NCBI GenBank assembly: GCA_900549235.1
Contig: URNT01000043.1
Coordinates: 1-26,316 of the forward strand
Length of the DNA stretch: 26,316 bases
DNA from: an uncultured Clostridium sp.
GTDB taxonomy: Bacteria > Bacillota > Clostridia > Lachnospirales > Lachnospiraceae
Direction of reading: 5' to 3'
Of this stretch, positions 8,214-16,538 are shown piece by piece. The stretch's first letter is position 1, and the number at the start of each line of letters is the position of its first letter. The notes beneath the pieces were generated by a model. The model was not told where the DNA came from. It made no database searches and saw only the letters and a list, made by a program, of their open reading frames with translations. Both the position numbers and the translations under genes were made by a program.

Positions 8214-9041
8214 ATGATCGATCAGGCCGGTATTATGATGGCCCAGGGCAGTCCCATTGCCTGCGAGCGTATCCAGGGTGTCAATGACAACATGGCAAAG
8301 TCCCATTATCACGAATATTATGAGCTGTATTATCTGGAAAGCGGAGAGCGGTATCATATGATCCATGACCGGCTCTATAAGATCTATCCCGGAGAGTTTC
8401 TCATTTTTCCGCCCTATGTGATGCATCATTCCTATGGGGAGGAAAATGTGCCCTTTAAGCGGATTTTACTGTATTTCAGAAAGGATCAGGTGGAGGAGGC
8501 CGGTCTGATCCGCCTTCTGGATGAGGGCACCGGGGTCTACAAGCCGGATCTGCGCTCCAGGCAGATGATCCACCGGATGCTGGGAGAATTGATGGAGGAG
8601 CAGGAATCTCCGGGGATCATGACAGAGGGCTACAGCCGCCATCTGTTAAATCTTCTCATTCTCTATACCATCCGCCAGGTTCAGGCTCCTGTGCGGCCGG
8701 AGAGCCGGGACCGGATCGGGGATGTGATCAATTACATCCACAACCATTACCAGGAGGAGATCAGTCTGGACGGGCTGGCCCAGCAGTTTTTTGTAAGTCC
8801 TTATTATCTCTGCCGGGAGTTTAAAAAGCATACCAACAGCACCATTATACAGTATCTGAATGTGACGCGGATTATGAATGCCCAGCGGAAAATGATGGAG
8901 ACGGACAAAAATATAACGGAGGTCAGCAAGGAAACTGGATTTTCTAATATTACCCATTTTAACAGGGTGTTTAAGGCAGTGGCAGGGATGACTCCCTCCA
9001 TGTACCGAAAGGCTTATAAGGAGAATGTGGCATTAAAATGA
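8214..9041 (+). CDS. AraC family transcriptional regulator with N-terminal cupin domain
   Basis: A 275-residue one-component regulator. Residues about 15-100 form a cupin-like sensing domain: HYHEYYELYYLESGERYHMI contains the His-rich strand, and PGEFLIFPPYVMHH is the second cupin strand pair. Residues about 170-270 carry two helix-turn-helix motifs of the AraC type, ending FSNITHFNRVFKAVAGMTPSMYRK. The ATG follows an AAGGAGGAG site. It is divergent from the GH31 operon and its last codons overlap the next regulator (ATGA). It probably controls one or both flanking sugar operons in response to a sugar or intermediate. Its ligand is unknown. Confidence 0.94.
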   Translation: MIDQAGIMMAQGSPIACERIQGVNDNMAKSHYHEYYELYYLESGERYHMIHDRLYKIYPGEFLIFPPYVMHHSYGEENVPFKRILLYFRKDQVEEAGLIRLLDEGTGVYKPDLRSRQMIHRMLGELMEEQESPGIMTEGYSRHLLNLLILYTIRQVQAPVRPESRDRIGDVINYIHNHYQEEISLDGLAQQFFVSPYYLCREFKKHTNSTIIQYLNVTRIMNAQRKMMETDKNITEVSKETGFSNITHFNRVFKAVAGMTPSMYRKAYKENVALK

Positions 9042-11278
9042 AGAAAAAACGGTTATCTCTGAAAACAGTATATTATTCTTCTTTTCTGGGCTTTGTGGTG
9101 GTGCCGATGGTACTGATTCTTATCCTTTCCCTGACGGTGCTGAATCAGGTTTTCGGCAGCCAGGCGGTGGAGAATATCCAGAGGGCACAGGAGGCGGTGG
9201 CGGCGGATCTGGCATCGGACATCGAGCAGGTTTCCATGCGCCTGTCCCATATGGTTTATACCAATGACAGCCAGCTTCTTTCCATTGCGGCAAAAACTCA
9301 GGAGGGGGACGCGAACAGCCGGTATCAGAGTCTTCAGGAGCTAAATGAAGCGGCCAGTTACGGGGCGGAACCGGTGAAAAATATTGTTTCCATGGCGTTT
9401 TATATGAAGGACGGGAGACAGACCTTTTTTAAGACAGATATACAGATCCCCACAGAGGAGCTCCGCCAGGAGGCCTGGTACAGGAAAGCTCTGGAGCATA
9501 AGAACCGGGTGGTAATCGGAAGCTATGATACAAATGAACGGGAGCTGTATTCCGGCGGCACAGAGGACAGTCTGGTACTAGTGGCGGCCCTGGCCCCGGA
9601 TGTAAGCCTGGACCGATCCCAGAAGCTGGAGATGACCGCGTTTTTCCAGGTGACAGGCGCCACAGATAAGATTAAATCCAACAATACAGGCTATCGGAAC
9701 GGGAAAAATAAGATTGGCTACACCCGCCTTGTGGATGAGACGGGGGCTGTGGTCTATGAGCCTGGAGGGATTCCTGAGGAGGCAGTAGAGGGCAGGGGAT
9801 ATACCAGAGTTCAGTCTCCGGTGGATCCCTACCTTTGCGGCTGGTATGTGGAAAGCTATGTCAAAACGTCTCAGCTGACGGAGGATTTCTGGGCGGTGGC
9901 AGGGCAGCTTCTGGCTGTAACCATGGTGGTTCTGGCTCTTTACGCAGTATTTTCTAGATATTTCCTTAAGCGGATTATTAACCCGGTTGCTCAGATCAGC
10001 CAGGGCATGAGGCAGGTGGAGGAAGGAAAGCTGGACATTCATCTGGATCCGGCGGGACAGTATGAGATCCGCACCATGATCCATTCCTTTAATGCCATGG
10101 TACGCAGGCTGAAGGCTCTGATCCAGGACTATGAGGAACGGGTCAGGAATCCGGTAAAGACCAGGGAGGATTATCTGGCGGCTCTGATCCGGGGGGAGGC
10201 GGCGCCTGATGAAACGGACTCCCGGTGGAAGGAGCTTTTTGCAGATCAATATATGCTTTTTACGGTACATACAGACCAGCCGGGGCTTAAGGAACTGTCG
10301 GCGGAATTTGACACCATTCCCAGATTTGCCTCCCGCTGTGTCCAGACCATGGCAGATGCCAGCACCCTTCTGGTATGCTGCAGGATTCCGGAGCAGGATT
10401 ATGAGCCGGGACTTAAGGATATGATCCGGGAAATCCAGCGGCTGGGCCGGACGGGAGGCCGGGGAGCGGGTACCGGGGCAGAGCTTTCTGTATGCCTGGG
10501 ACGGCCCCTTTCAGGAAGCCAGGGCTTTTTGGAGGAGCTTCAGGCATTGTGGGGCTTTGAGGATCTGTATTTTCTGGCAGGTGAGGGGGCCCTTGTGGAT
10601 CTTGGTCAGATCTATGACCAGGCAGAGCAGATCATGGGCCTGGCTTATTCTTACGGAAAACTGGCGGCAGCCCTTTATACGGCAGATGAAAAGACAGTGG
10701 GAGAGGAGCGGGAGGAGCTGGGCCAGCTTCTTCAGAGCGGCAGTCTGGAGGAAGGACGCCTCCGGGTGCTGGCTGTGATTCTGGCAACGGCCCGGCAATT
10801 TAAGCGGTCCGATGGGGATTTCTTTGATATATTTGGTCAGAGGATCAATTATTTCCAGAAACTGGAACGGATTCAGGAAGTACGGAGTCTGCGGCTGTGG
10901 ATGGTCAATTATCTCTCCTGGGTAATCTCCTACAGCAGCAGCCGGCTGGATGTAGTCCGCACCGACGCCATCACCATGGCCAAGCGCTATATCCTGGAGC
11001 ATTATCAGGACGGGGGCTTAAGCCTTAAGGAGGTGGCAGAGTATGTGGGCCTCAGCGAAAAATATTTCACCACCAAGTTTACAAAAGAATGCGGGGAGAC
11101 CTTCCTGGCTTACCTCACCGGCTTAAGAGTTCAGAAAGCGAAAGAGCTGATCAAAACCACCACCTTTAAGATGTATGAGATCGGGGAAATGGTGGGGTAT
11201 AATAATCCGGAGCATTTTAACAGGATCTTTAAAAAGGCGGTGGGGATGAGTCCGGCGCAGTATAGGAAAGCACCTTAA
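9038..11278 (+). CDS. Membrane-spanning AraC family regulator (Cache-HAMP-HTH, YesS/YtdP-like)
   Basis: A 746-residue regulator that joins a surface sensor to a DNA-binding domain. A first membrane helix (about 15-38) is followed by an extracytoplasmic region of about 245 residues of double-Cache character. A second helix (about 288-308, VAGQLLAVTMVVLALYAVF) and a HAMP linker (about 310-362) come next. A cytoplasmic middle part of uncertain fold follows, then a C-terminal AraC double helix-turn-helix (about 645-745) ending YNNPEHFNRIFKKAVGMSPAQYR. No histidine kinase or receiver domain is present, so the membrane protein itself should bind DNA. B. subtilis YesS is comparable. The start overlaps the upstream AraC stop codon by 4 nt, with AAGGAG 14 nt upstream. 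It is followed by the ABC/lacLM operon, its most likely target. Confidence 0.93.
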   Translation: MKKKRLSLKTVYYSSFLGFVVVPMVLILILSLTVLNQVFGSQAVENIQRAQEAVAADLASDIEQVSMRLSHMVYTNDSQLLSIAAKTQEGDANSRYQSLQELNEAASYGAEPVKNIVSMAFYMKDGRQTFFKTDIQIPTEELRQEAWYRKALEHKNRVVIGSYDTNERELYSGGTEDSLVLVAALAPDVSLDRSQKLEMTAFFQVTGATDKIKSNNTGYRNGKNKIGYTRLVDETGAVVYEPGGIPEEAVEGRGYTRVQSPVDPYLCGWYVESYVKTSQLTEDFWAVAGQLLAVTMVVLALYAVFSRYFLKRIINPVAQISQGMRQVEEGKLDIHLDPAGQYEIRTMIHSFNAMVRRLKALIQDYEERVRNPVKTREDYLAALIRGEAAPDETDSRWKELFADQYMLFTVHTDQPGLKELSAEFDTIPRFASRCVQTMADASTLLVCCRIPEQDYEPGLKDMIREIQRLGRTGGRGAGTGAELSVCLGRPLSGSQGFLEELQALWGFEDLYFLAGEGALVDLGQIYDQAEQIMGLAYSYGKLAAALYTADEKTVGEEREELGQLLQSGSLEEGRLRVLAVILATARQFKRSDGDFFDIFGQRINYFQKLERIQEVRSLRLWMVNYLSWVISYSSSRLDVVRTDAITMAKRYILEHYQDGGLSLKEVAEYVGLSEKYFTTKFTKECGETFLAYLTGLRVQKAKELIKTTTFKMYEIGEMVGYNNPEHFNRIFKKAVGMSPAQYRKAP

Positions 11279-11312
11279 AATCCCCTAATTCATACTTTTT
11301 AACCCCAAATTC

Positions 11313-11337
11313 TTACCATCCGTCAACTTTTACCATC
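11313..11337. promoter_or_regulatory. Direct repeats, candidate AraC-type operator
   Basis: TTACCATC occurs at 11313-11320 and again at 11330-11337, 17 bp apart start to start. The pair lies about 110 nt upstream of the binding-protein gene. Direct-repeat half-sites are typical for AraC-family proteins. A possible -10 box TATACT is at 11405-11410, and no good -35 box precedes it, as expected for an activator-dependent promoter. The match is by eye only. Confidence 0.35.
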
Positions 11338-11443
11338 TCCCCAATCTGAAAATATATCAAGAAATGAGAGAAAAAAGACATAGCCAAAAGGGGAGCGGGA
11401 GGGATATACTTGCCTCATCAGCAAAAAACGGGAGGTAATGAAA

Positions 11444-12823
11444 ATGAAGAACAGAAAATGGCTTGCTCTTACAACTGTATGCGCAATGACAGCGGCATCC
11501 TTAATGGGCTGCTCCGGAGGAACGGCTTCTGACGCACCGGCAGACACACAGGCGCAGACGGGTACAACCCAGACAGAAGCAGAGGCAGGAGAGTCAACGG
11601 AGGCAGCAAAGGAACTGTCCGGCACCATCACCTTTACTATCTGGGATAACAACTTAAATGATTTCATCGAGCAGAATGATATGGTAGGAAAATTCCAGGA
11701 GATGTATCCGGACGCTGAGATCGAGGTAGAAAAGATCAAGGATGACAGCGAATACTGGAACGCCATGAAGATGAGGGCATCTGCCAACCAGCTGCCGGAT
11801 GTTATGTTCAATAAGCCCTTTACCCTTTCCAGATTCAAGGATTACCTGGCAGACCTGTCCGACACAGAGGCAGCGAAGAACAACGAACTGGCAGAGGGCT
11901 ATGCCATCGACGGCAAAATCCTGGGTATTCCCATGACCTCCGGCTACGAGTATGTGTATTACTGGAAGGATATGTTTAAGGAAGCAGGCGTAGAGGTGCC
12001 CACTACCTGGCCGGAGTTTGTAGAGGCAGCAAAGACCCTTCAGGACTATTATGGAAAGGATAATCCTGATTTTATGGCAGTTGCCTGCGGTCTGAAGGAT
12101 GAGTGGCCTGATTATCCTTATATGGAATTTATGCCTGCCCTCGAGTCAGGAAACGGACAGAACTGGAATACCATGGCAGCTCAGGATGAGCCTTTTGCTG
12201 AAGGAACCGACATTGAAAAGGCTTACCAGAAGGTGAATGAGCTCTTTACCTCCGGCGCTCTCGGAAAAGATCCTCTGGGACTGGGAAGCGATCAGGTAAC
12301 CGCGCTGTTTGCGGCAAAAGAGGCTGCCATCATCGCCCTTGGAGACTGGGGACTGCAGAATATCCAGTCAGGCGCTGAGGATATCTCTGAGCTTGGAACC
12401 TTCTATCTGCCCACCAGAAATACTGAGTCCGATCCATACAATGTAATCGTACAGGGCGACTCCTTTATGGGCGTTACCACCCACTCAAAGAACCCGGAGC
12501 TTGCAAAGGCATTTGTAGAATGGTTCTACTCTGATGCATGGTATCCGGACTATATCAACTATGTATCCTCAGCCTCCTCCATGACCAATTTCCCCAAGGA
12601 GAAGGATCCTGTTCTGGCACAGGCAGACGAGCTTTGCCCGGATATGAATCTGGTTATGTATGACGGCGGCGGAGATGATTTTACCGCCATCCAGAATGAG
12701 ACTGCCTTTGATTACAAGAAGCTGGGCGCGCAGATGCTGACAGAGGGCTTTGATCTGACTCAGACACTGACGGATCTGAACACTAAGTGGAAGGCGGCAA
12801 GAGAGAAGCTGGGAATCCAGTAA
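11444..12823 (+). CDS. Sugar ABC transporter substrate-binding lipoprotein
   Basis: A 459-residue extracellular solute-binding protein of the CUT1 (family 1) type. The signal peptide ends at lipobox SLMGC, so the following mature protein is lipid-anchored; a Thr/Ala/Glu-rich spacer follows. The body has the ITFTIWDNN start strand, VMFNKPFTLSRFKDYLADLSD, the GIPMTSGYEYVYYWKDMFKEAGVEVPTTWPEF region, and a late KAFVEWFYSD helix, all usual for oligosaccharide-binding proteins. An in-frame ATG at 11438 lies only 2 nt after GGAGG, so the ATG at 11444 (8-nt spacing) is preferred. It heads an operon with two permeases and lacLM, so a beta-galactoside oligosaccharide is the expected ligand. Confidence 0.94.
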   Translation: MKNRKWLALTTVCAMTAASLMGCSGGTASDAPADTQAQTGTTQTEAEAGESTEAAKELSGTITFTIWDNNLNDFIEQNDMVGKFQEMYPDAEIEVEKIKDDSEYWNAMKMRASANQLPDVMFNKPFTLSRFKDYLADLSDTEAAKNNELAEGYAIDGKILGIPMTSGYEYVYYWKDMFKEAGVEVPTTWPEFVEAAKTLQDYYGKDNPDFMAVACGLKDEWPDYPYMEFMPALESGNGQNWNTMAAQDEPFAEGTDIEKAYQKVNELFTSGALGKDPLGLGSDQVTALFAAKEAAIIALGDWGLQNIQSGAEDISELGTFYLPTRNTESDPYNVIVQGDSFMGVTTHSKNPELAKAFVEWFYSDAWYPDYINYVSSASSMTNFPKEKDPVLAQADELCPDMNLVMYDGGGDDFTAIQNETAFDYKKLGAQMLTEGFDLTQTLTDLNTKWKAAREKLGIQ

Positions 12824-12850
12824 TGTTCAGAAATATGAGAAACACAGATT

Positions 12851-12875
12851 GGGAGCTGTCAGGGCGGCAGCTCCC
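12851..12875 (+). other. Intercistronic mRNA hairpin between binding protein and permease genes
   Basis: GGGAGCTGTC (12851-12860) pairs with GGCAGCTCCC (12866-12875), ten pairs including one G-U, around a 5-nt loop. It is followed by GATTTAAT rather than a run of U. Similar hairpins after binding-protein genes stabilise the upstream mRNA or reduce downstream transcription, giving more binding protein than permease. That role is inferred. Confidence 0.6.
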
Positions 12876-12899
12876 GATTTAATAGAAAGGGTGGTAAGG

Positions 12900-13790
12900 G
12901 TGAGTACATTATCGAAGAAAAGAAGACAGTTCATCGTGCTGTCTCTGGTGATCCCGGTGCTTCTTCTGCTGGCATTTGTGGTAGTGCCGGCCATGGATCT
13001 GATCCGGATGAGCTTTACAAACTGGGACGGCTATTCTCCGTCCAGCCAGTTTATCTGGTTTGACAATTACATTTCCATGTTCCACAATGAGGATTTGTGG
13101 CTGTCCCTAAAAAATAATGCGGTATACTTTTTTGTGCATCTTCTTATGATCCCGGTGGAGCTGGCCTTTGCGGTTCTCCTGACAGGAAAGCTGCGGGCGG
13201 CCAAATTTTACAAGACTATGGTGTTTATGCCTTATATCATCAACGGAGTGGCCATTTCCTATGCCTTTTCTTATTTCTTTTCACCGATCAATGGCGCCTT
13301 TGATGCCATTTTAACCGCAGTGGGCCTGGAGGGGCTGATCCATAACTGGCTTTCTGACGCCAAGATCGTCAATTATGTGCTGTCCTTCGTTTCCCTCTGG
13401 CGGTTCAGCGGCTATCATGTGATCCTGTTTATGGCGGCCCTTCAGTCCCTTCCTCAGGATGTGGCGGAGGCGGCTCAGGTGGACGGAGCCAATACCTGGC
13501 AGCTTTTTAAGTACATACAGATCCCGGCTATTATGCTGATGGTGGATTTTGTGCTCTTTGACAATATCCGGGGCGCCCTGCAGGTGTTCGACATCCCATT
13601 TGTCATGACAGCAGGAGGGCCAGGGTACGCTTCCTCTACCTTCACCCTTTATACCATCGATACGGCATTTACCTACAGTAACTTCGGCCTGGCGTCTACC
13701 ATGGCGGTGGCGATTATGGTGCTGATCGTGCTGATCTATGTGGTGCAGAATAAGATCATCCATGGTATTATTTTGAGAGGAAAGGAGTGA
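12900..13790 (+). CDS. Sugar ABC transporter permease (MalF/UgpA-like)
   Basis: A 296-residue membrane protein with six predicted helices. The EAA loop EAAQVDGANTWQLFKYIQIP begins at Glu190 and contains the conserved Gly196; it would contact the ATPase. Family segments VIPVLLLLAFVVVPAMDLIRMSFTNWDGY and GGPGYASSTFTLY are present. The preferred start is GTG at 12900, preceded by AGAAAGGGTGG. An upstream in-frame ATG at 12849 would put the first codons inside the 12851-12875 hairpin and adds unlikely sequence. No ATPase gene is in this operon, so a shared MsmX/UgpC-type ATPase from elsewhere must power it. Confidence 0.93.
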   Translation: MSTLSKKRRQFIVLSLVIPVLLLLAFVVVPAMDLIRMSFTNWDGYSPSSQFIWFDNYISMFHNEDLWLSLKNNAVYFFVHLLMIPVELAFAVLLTGKLRAAKFYKTMVFMPYIINGVAISYAFSYFFSPINGAFDAILTAVGLEGLIHNWLSDAKIVNYVLSFVSLWRFSGYHVILFMAALQSLPQDVAEAAQVDGANTWQLFKYIQIPAIMLMVDFVLFDNIRGALQVFDIPFVMTAGGPGYASSTFTLYTIDTAFTYSNFGLASTMAVAIMVLIVLIYVVQNKIIHGIILRGKE

Positions 13791-13795
13791 GGGCC

Positions 13796-14629
13796 ATGAA
13801 AAAGCGGATATGGGTACAGCTTATAAAGCAGGTGATCTGCCTGTGCATGGTGGCAGTGGTTCTGGCGCCTATCGTGCTGACGCTGTTTGCGGCATTTAAG
13901 ACCAAGGTGGATATGGTGAAAACCTCCCCTCTGATGCTTCCGGCCCTTGACCGGATCACCTTTGATAACTTCACAAAGGTTCTGACGGATAAATATCTTC
14001 TGGTGGGCTTTAAGAATACGGGGATCCTTCTGGTGGTATCCATTTTCTTTAATGTCATGTTCGGCACCATTACCGCCTTTATCATCGAACGGTTTAACTT
14101 TAAGGGGAAGAAATTCATCATCGCCTTGTTTTTCATCGGTATGCTGATCCCCTCCTTCGTAACGGAGATTGCCCGGTTTAAGATCATCAACGGCCTCAGG
14201 CTCTATAATACTCTGGGCGCCCCCATTGTGATCTATGTGGCCTCGGATCTGATGCAGCTTTACATTTACCGCCAGTTTATCTCTACCCTGCCGGTGTCTC
14301 TGGATGAGTCAGCCCTGTTAGACGGCTGCTCCTACTTCGGGCTGTTTACCAGGATTATTTTCCCGCTGCTGGCTCCGGCTACGGCTACGGTGTGCATCAT
14401 CAAGGCCATTAACATTATCAACGATATGTATATTCCATACCTTTACATGCCAAAAAACAAGCTGAGAACCCTGACCACCTTCCTTATGAACTATGCCAAT
14501 GCGCAGCAGGGCTCCTGGCAGACTCTGGCGGCGGGGATTATCGTTATTATGCTCCCTACCATTTTGATTTACATTTTCTTCCAGAAATATATTCTGGCGG
14601 GAGTGGCAGCAGGAGCAGTGAAGGAATAA
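13796..14629 (+). CDS. Sugar ABC transporter permease (MalG/UgpE-like)
   Basis: A 277-residue membrane protein with six predicted helices, the partner of the preceding permease. The EAA-type loop ESALLDGCSYFGLFTRIIFP begins at Glu171 with Gly177. The N-terminal helix ICLCMVAVVLAPIVLTLFAAFK is typical, and it ends YILAGVAAGAVKE, close to the usual 'GLTAGAVKG' tail. The start at 13796 has AAAGGAG 8 nt upstream; a GTG at 13787 lies inside that ribosome site and is rejected. It begins 5 nt after the upstream stop codon, and lacL follows after 13 nt. Confidence 0.94.
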   Translation: MKKRIWVQLIKQVICLCMVAVVLAPIVLTLFAAFKTKVDMVKTSPLMLPALDRITFDNFTKVLTDKYLLVGFKNTGILLVVSIFFNVMFGTITAFIIERFNFKGKKFIIALFFIGMLIPSFVTEIARFKIINGLRLYNTLGAPIVIYVASDLMQLYIYRQFISTLPVSLDESALLDGCSYFGLFTRIIFPLLAPATATVCIIKAINIINDMYIPYLYMPKNKLRTLTTFLMNYANAQQGSWQTLAAGIIVIMLPTILIYIFFQKYILAGVAAGAVKE

Positions 14630-14642
14630 GAGAGGAGAAATT

Positions 14643-16538
14643 ATGATTCCAGAATTAACATGGCTGGATGACCCGGAGGTGTTCCAGGCAGGACGCCTTC
14701 CGGCTCATTCGGATCACCGGTTTTACGAGACAGAAGGGGACTGGAAGGAAGGGAGAGAGACCCTTTACCAGTCCTTAAACGGAGAATGGAGCTTTGCCTG
14801 GTCAAAATGCGCCGGGGAGCGTCCGGCAGACTTTTACCAGGAGAAATTTGACGAAACGGGCTTTGGTACCATTCAGGTGCCGGGCCATATAGAGCTTTCC
14901 GGCTATGACCGGATTCACTATATCAACACCATGTACCCATGGGAGGGGCATGTATACAGAAGGCCCGCCTACTGGAACGGTAAGCCCTGTCCCGGGCAGT
15001 TTTCACAGGCAGAGTACAACCCGGTGGGTTCTTACCGCAGAACATTTGACCTGGCCCCTGGGCTCCTTGGAAAACGGGTCTGCATTTCCTTTGAGGGGGT
15101 AGAGCAGGCCATGTATCTGTGGCTCAACGGCCAGTTTGTAGGCTATAGCGAGGACAGCTTTACTCCGGCTCATTTTGACCTGACCCCTTATATCCGGGAG
15201 AAGGGAAATGTAATTGCCGTAGAGGTACACAAGCGTTCTACGGCGGCTTATCTGGAAGATCAAGACTTTTTCCGGTTCTCCGGTATTTTCAGAAATGTAA
15301 CTCTCTATGGAAAGCCGGAGCTTCATGTGGAGGATATGTGGGCGGTGCCGGAGGTGAAGGAGGATCTGAAGGAAGGCAGCTTTTCTCTGATCCTTAAGGT
15401 TTCCGGAAGCCTGGAGCCTGGCTGGAGGGCGGCTTACCGGCTGTCTGACCCCGAGGGAAGGGTTGTCTGTGAAGATCAGGCAGAGGGCGGCTTAGAGGGC
15501 AGTCTGTCCTTTGGCTCCGCAGAGCTTCCTGATGTCTGCCTCTGGGACTGCGACAGCCCCTGTCTTTACCAGCTTGTGATCACCCTTTACGGGGCAGATG
15601 GCCAGGTGAAAGAGGTGGTTCCCTATAAAACCGGCTTTCGCAGGATCAGCCTTGAGGATGGCATCATCCAGCTCAATGGCCGCCGCCTGATCATAAACGG
15701 GGTAAACCGCCACGAGTGGAATCCCCACAGAGGACGCGCCATTACCCCGGAGGATATGGAATATGATATAAAATGCCTCAAAGACAACCACATCAACAGC
15801 GTCCGCACCTGCCATTATCCGGATCAGCTTCCCTGGTACTCCCTGTGCGACGAGGCGGGGCTTATGGTGATGGCAGAGACAAATCTGGAGTCCCACGGCT
15901 CCTGGCAGAAGATGGGGGCCGTAGAGCCCTCCTGGAATGTGCCCGGCAGCATCCCTCAGTGGCGTGAGGCTGTGCTGGACCGGATGCGTTCCAATGTAGA
16001 AACCTTCAAAAATCATGTATCCATCCTGTTCTGGTCCCTGGGAAATGAGTCCTTTGCAGGGGAGAACATGAGGGCCATGTACCGCTGGACCAAAGAGCGG
16101 GATCCGGGCCGCCTGGTACACTACGAGGGTGTGTTCCACAACCGGGACTATGAGGATATTTCTGATATGGAAAGCCAGATGTACGCCCCGCCCGGACGCA
16201 TCCGTGACTATTTCCGCCAGGGAGGGAAAAAGCCCTTTATCCTCTGCGAATATATGCACGATATGGGCAATTCCCTTGGGGGCATGAAGTCCTATATGGA
16301 GCTCTTAGATGAATTTTTGCAGTATCAGGGGGGATATATCTGGGACTATATCGATCAGGCTCTCTATGTGACGGATCCGGTAACGGGACGGGAGGTGCTC
16401 CGCTACGGCGGGGACTTTGATGACCGTCCGTCCGATTATGAATTTTCAGGAAATGGAATCGTATTTGCAGACAGAACGCCGAAGCCGGCAATGCAGGAGG
16501 TAAGATATTATTATGGAGCATACAGATTCAATGCTTAG
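14643..16538 (+). CDS. lacL: Beta-galactosidase large subunit (GH2, LacL type)
   Basis: A 631-residue GH2 enzyme lacking the C-terminal part of E. coli LacZ. It has the jelly-roll domain (with IQVPGHIELSGYDRIHYINT and EGVEQAMYLWLNGQFVGYSEDSF), the immunoglobulin-like domain and the TIM barrel. Glu469 in FWSLGNES is the acid/base, and Glu536 in FILCEYMHDMGN is the nucleophile; both are close to E. coli E461 and E537. It would hydrolyse lactose or other beta-galactosides imported by the ABC system. Length and endpoint match LacL of lactobacilli (about 626-628 residues), where a separate LacM completes the active site. An AGAGGAG site precedes the ATG. Its last 26 nt overlap lacM. Confidence 0.95.
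   Translation: MIPELTWLDDPEVFQAGRLPAHSDHRFYETEGDWKEGRETLYQSLNGEWSFAWSKCAGERPADFYQEKFDETGFGTIQVPGHIELSGYDRIHYINTMYPWEGHVYRRPAYWNGKPCPGQFSQAEYNPVGSYRRTFDLAPGLLGKRVCISFEGVEQAMYLWLNGQFVGYSEDSFTPAHFDLTPYIREKGNVIAVEVHKRSTAAYLEDQDFFRFSGIFRNVTLYGKPELHVEDMWAVPEVKEDLKEGSFSLILKVSGSLEPGWRAAYRLSDPEGRVVCEDQAEGGLEGSLSFGSAELPDVCLWDCDSPCLYQLVITLYGADGQVKEVVPYKTGFRRISLEDGIIQLNGRRLIINGVNRHEWNPHRGRAITPEDMEYDIKCLKDNHINSVRTCHYPDQLPWYSLCDEAGLMVMAETNLESHGSWQKMGAVEPSWNVPGSIPQWREAVLDRMRSNVETFKNHVSILFWSLGNESFAGENMRAMYRWTKERDPGRLVHYEGVFHNRDYEDISDMESQMYAPPGRIRDYFRQGGKKPFILCEYMHDMGNSLGGMKSYMELLDEFLQYQGGYIWDYIDQALYVTDPVTGREVLRYGGDFDDRPSDYEFSGNGIVFADRTPKPAMQEVRYYYGAYRFNA

Noticed and set aside
12849..12899. Upstream ATG giving a 17-residue longer first ABC permease
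   Set aside because: It begins within the 12851-12875 hairpin, lacks a ribosome site, and the added residues are unlike permease N-termini. GTG 12900 has AGAAAGGGTGG.
15492..16259. Open minus-strand frame of 255 codons opposite lacL
   Set aside because: It runs opposite both catalytic motifs of a well-conserved GH2 gene and has no ribosome site.
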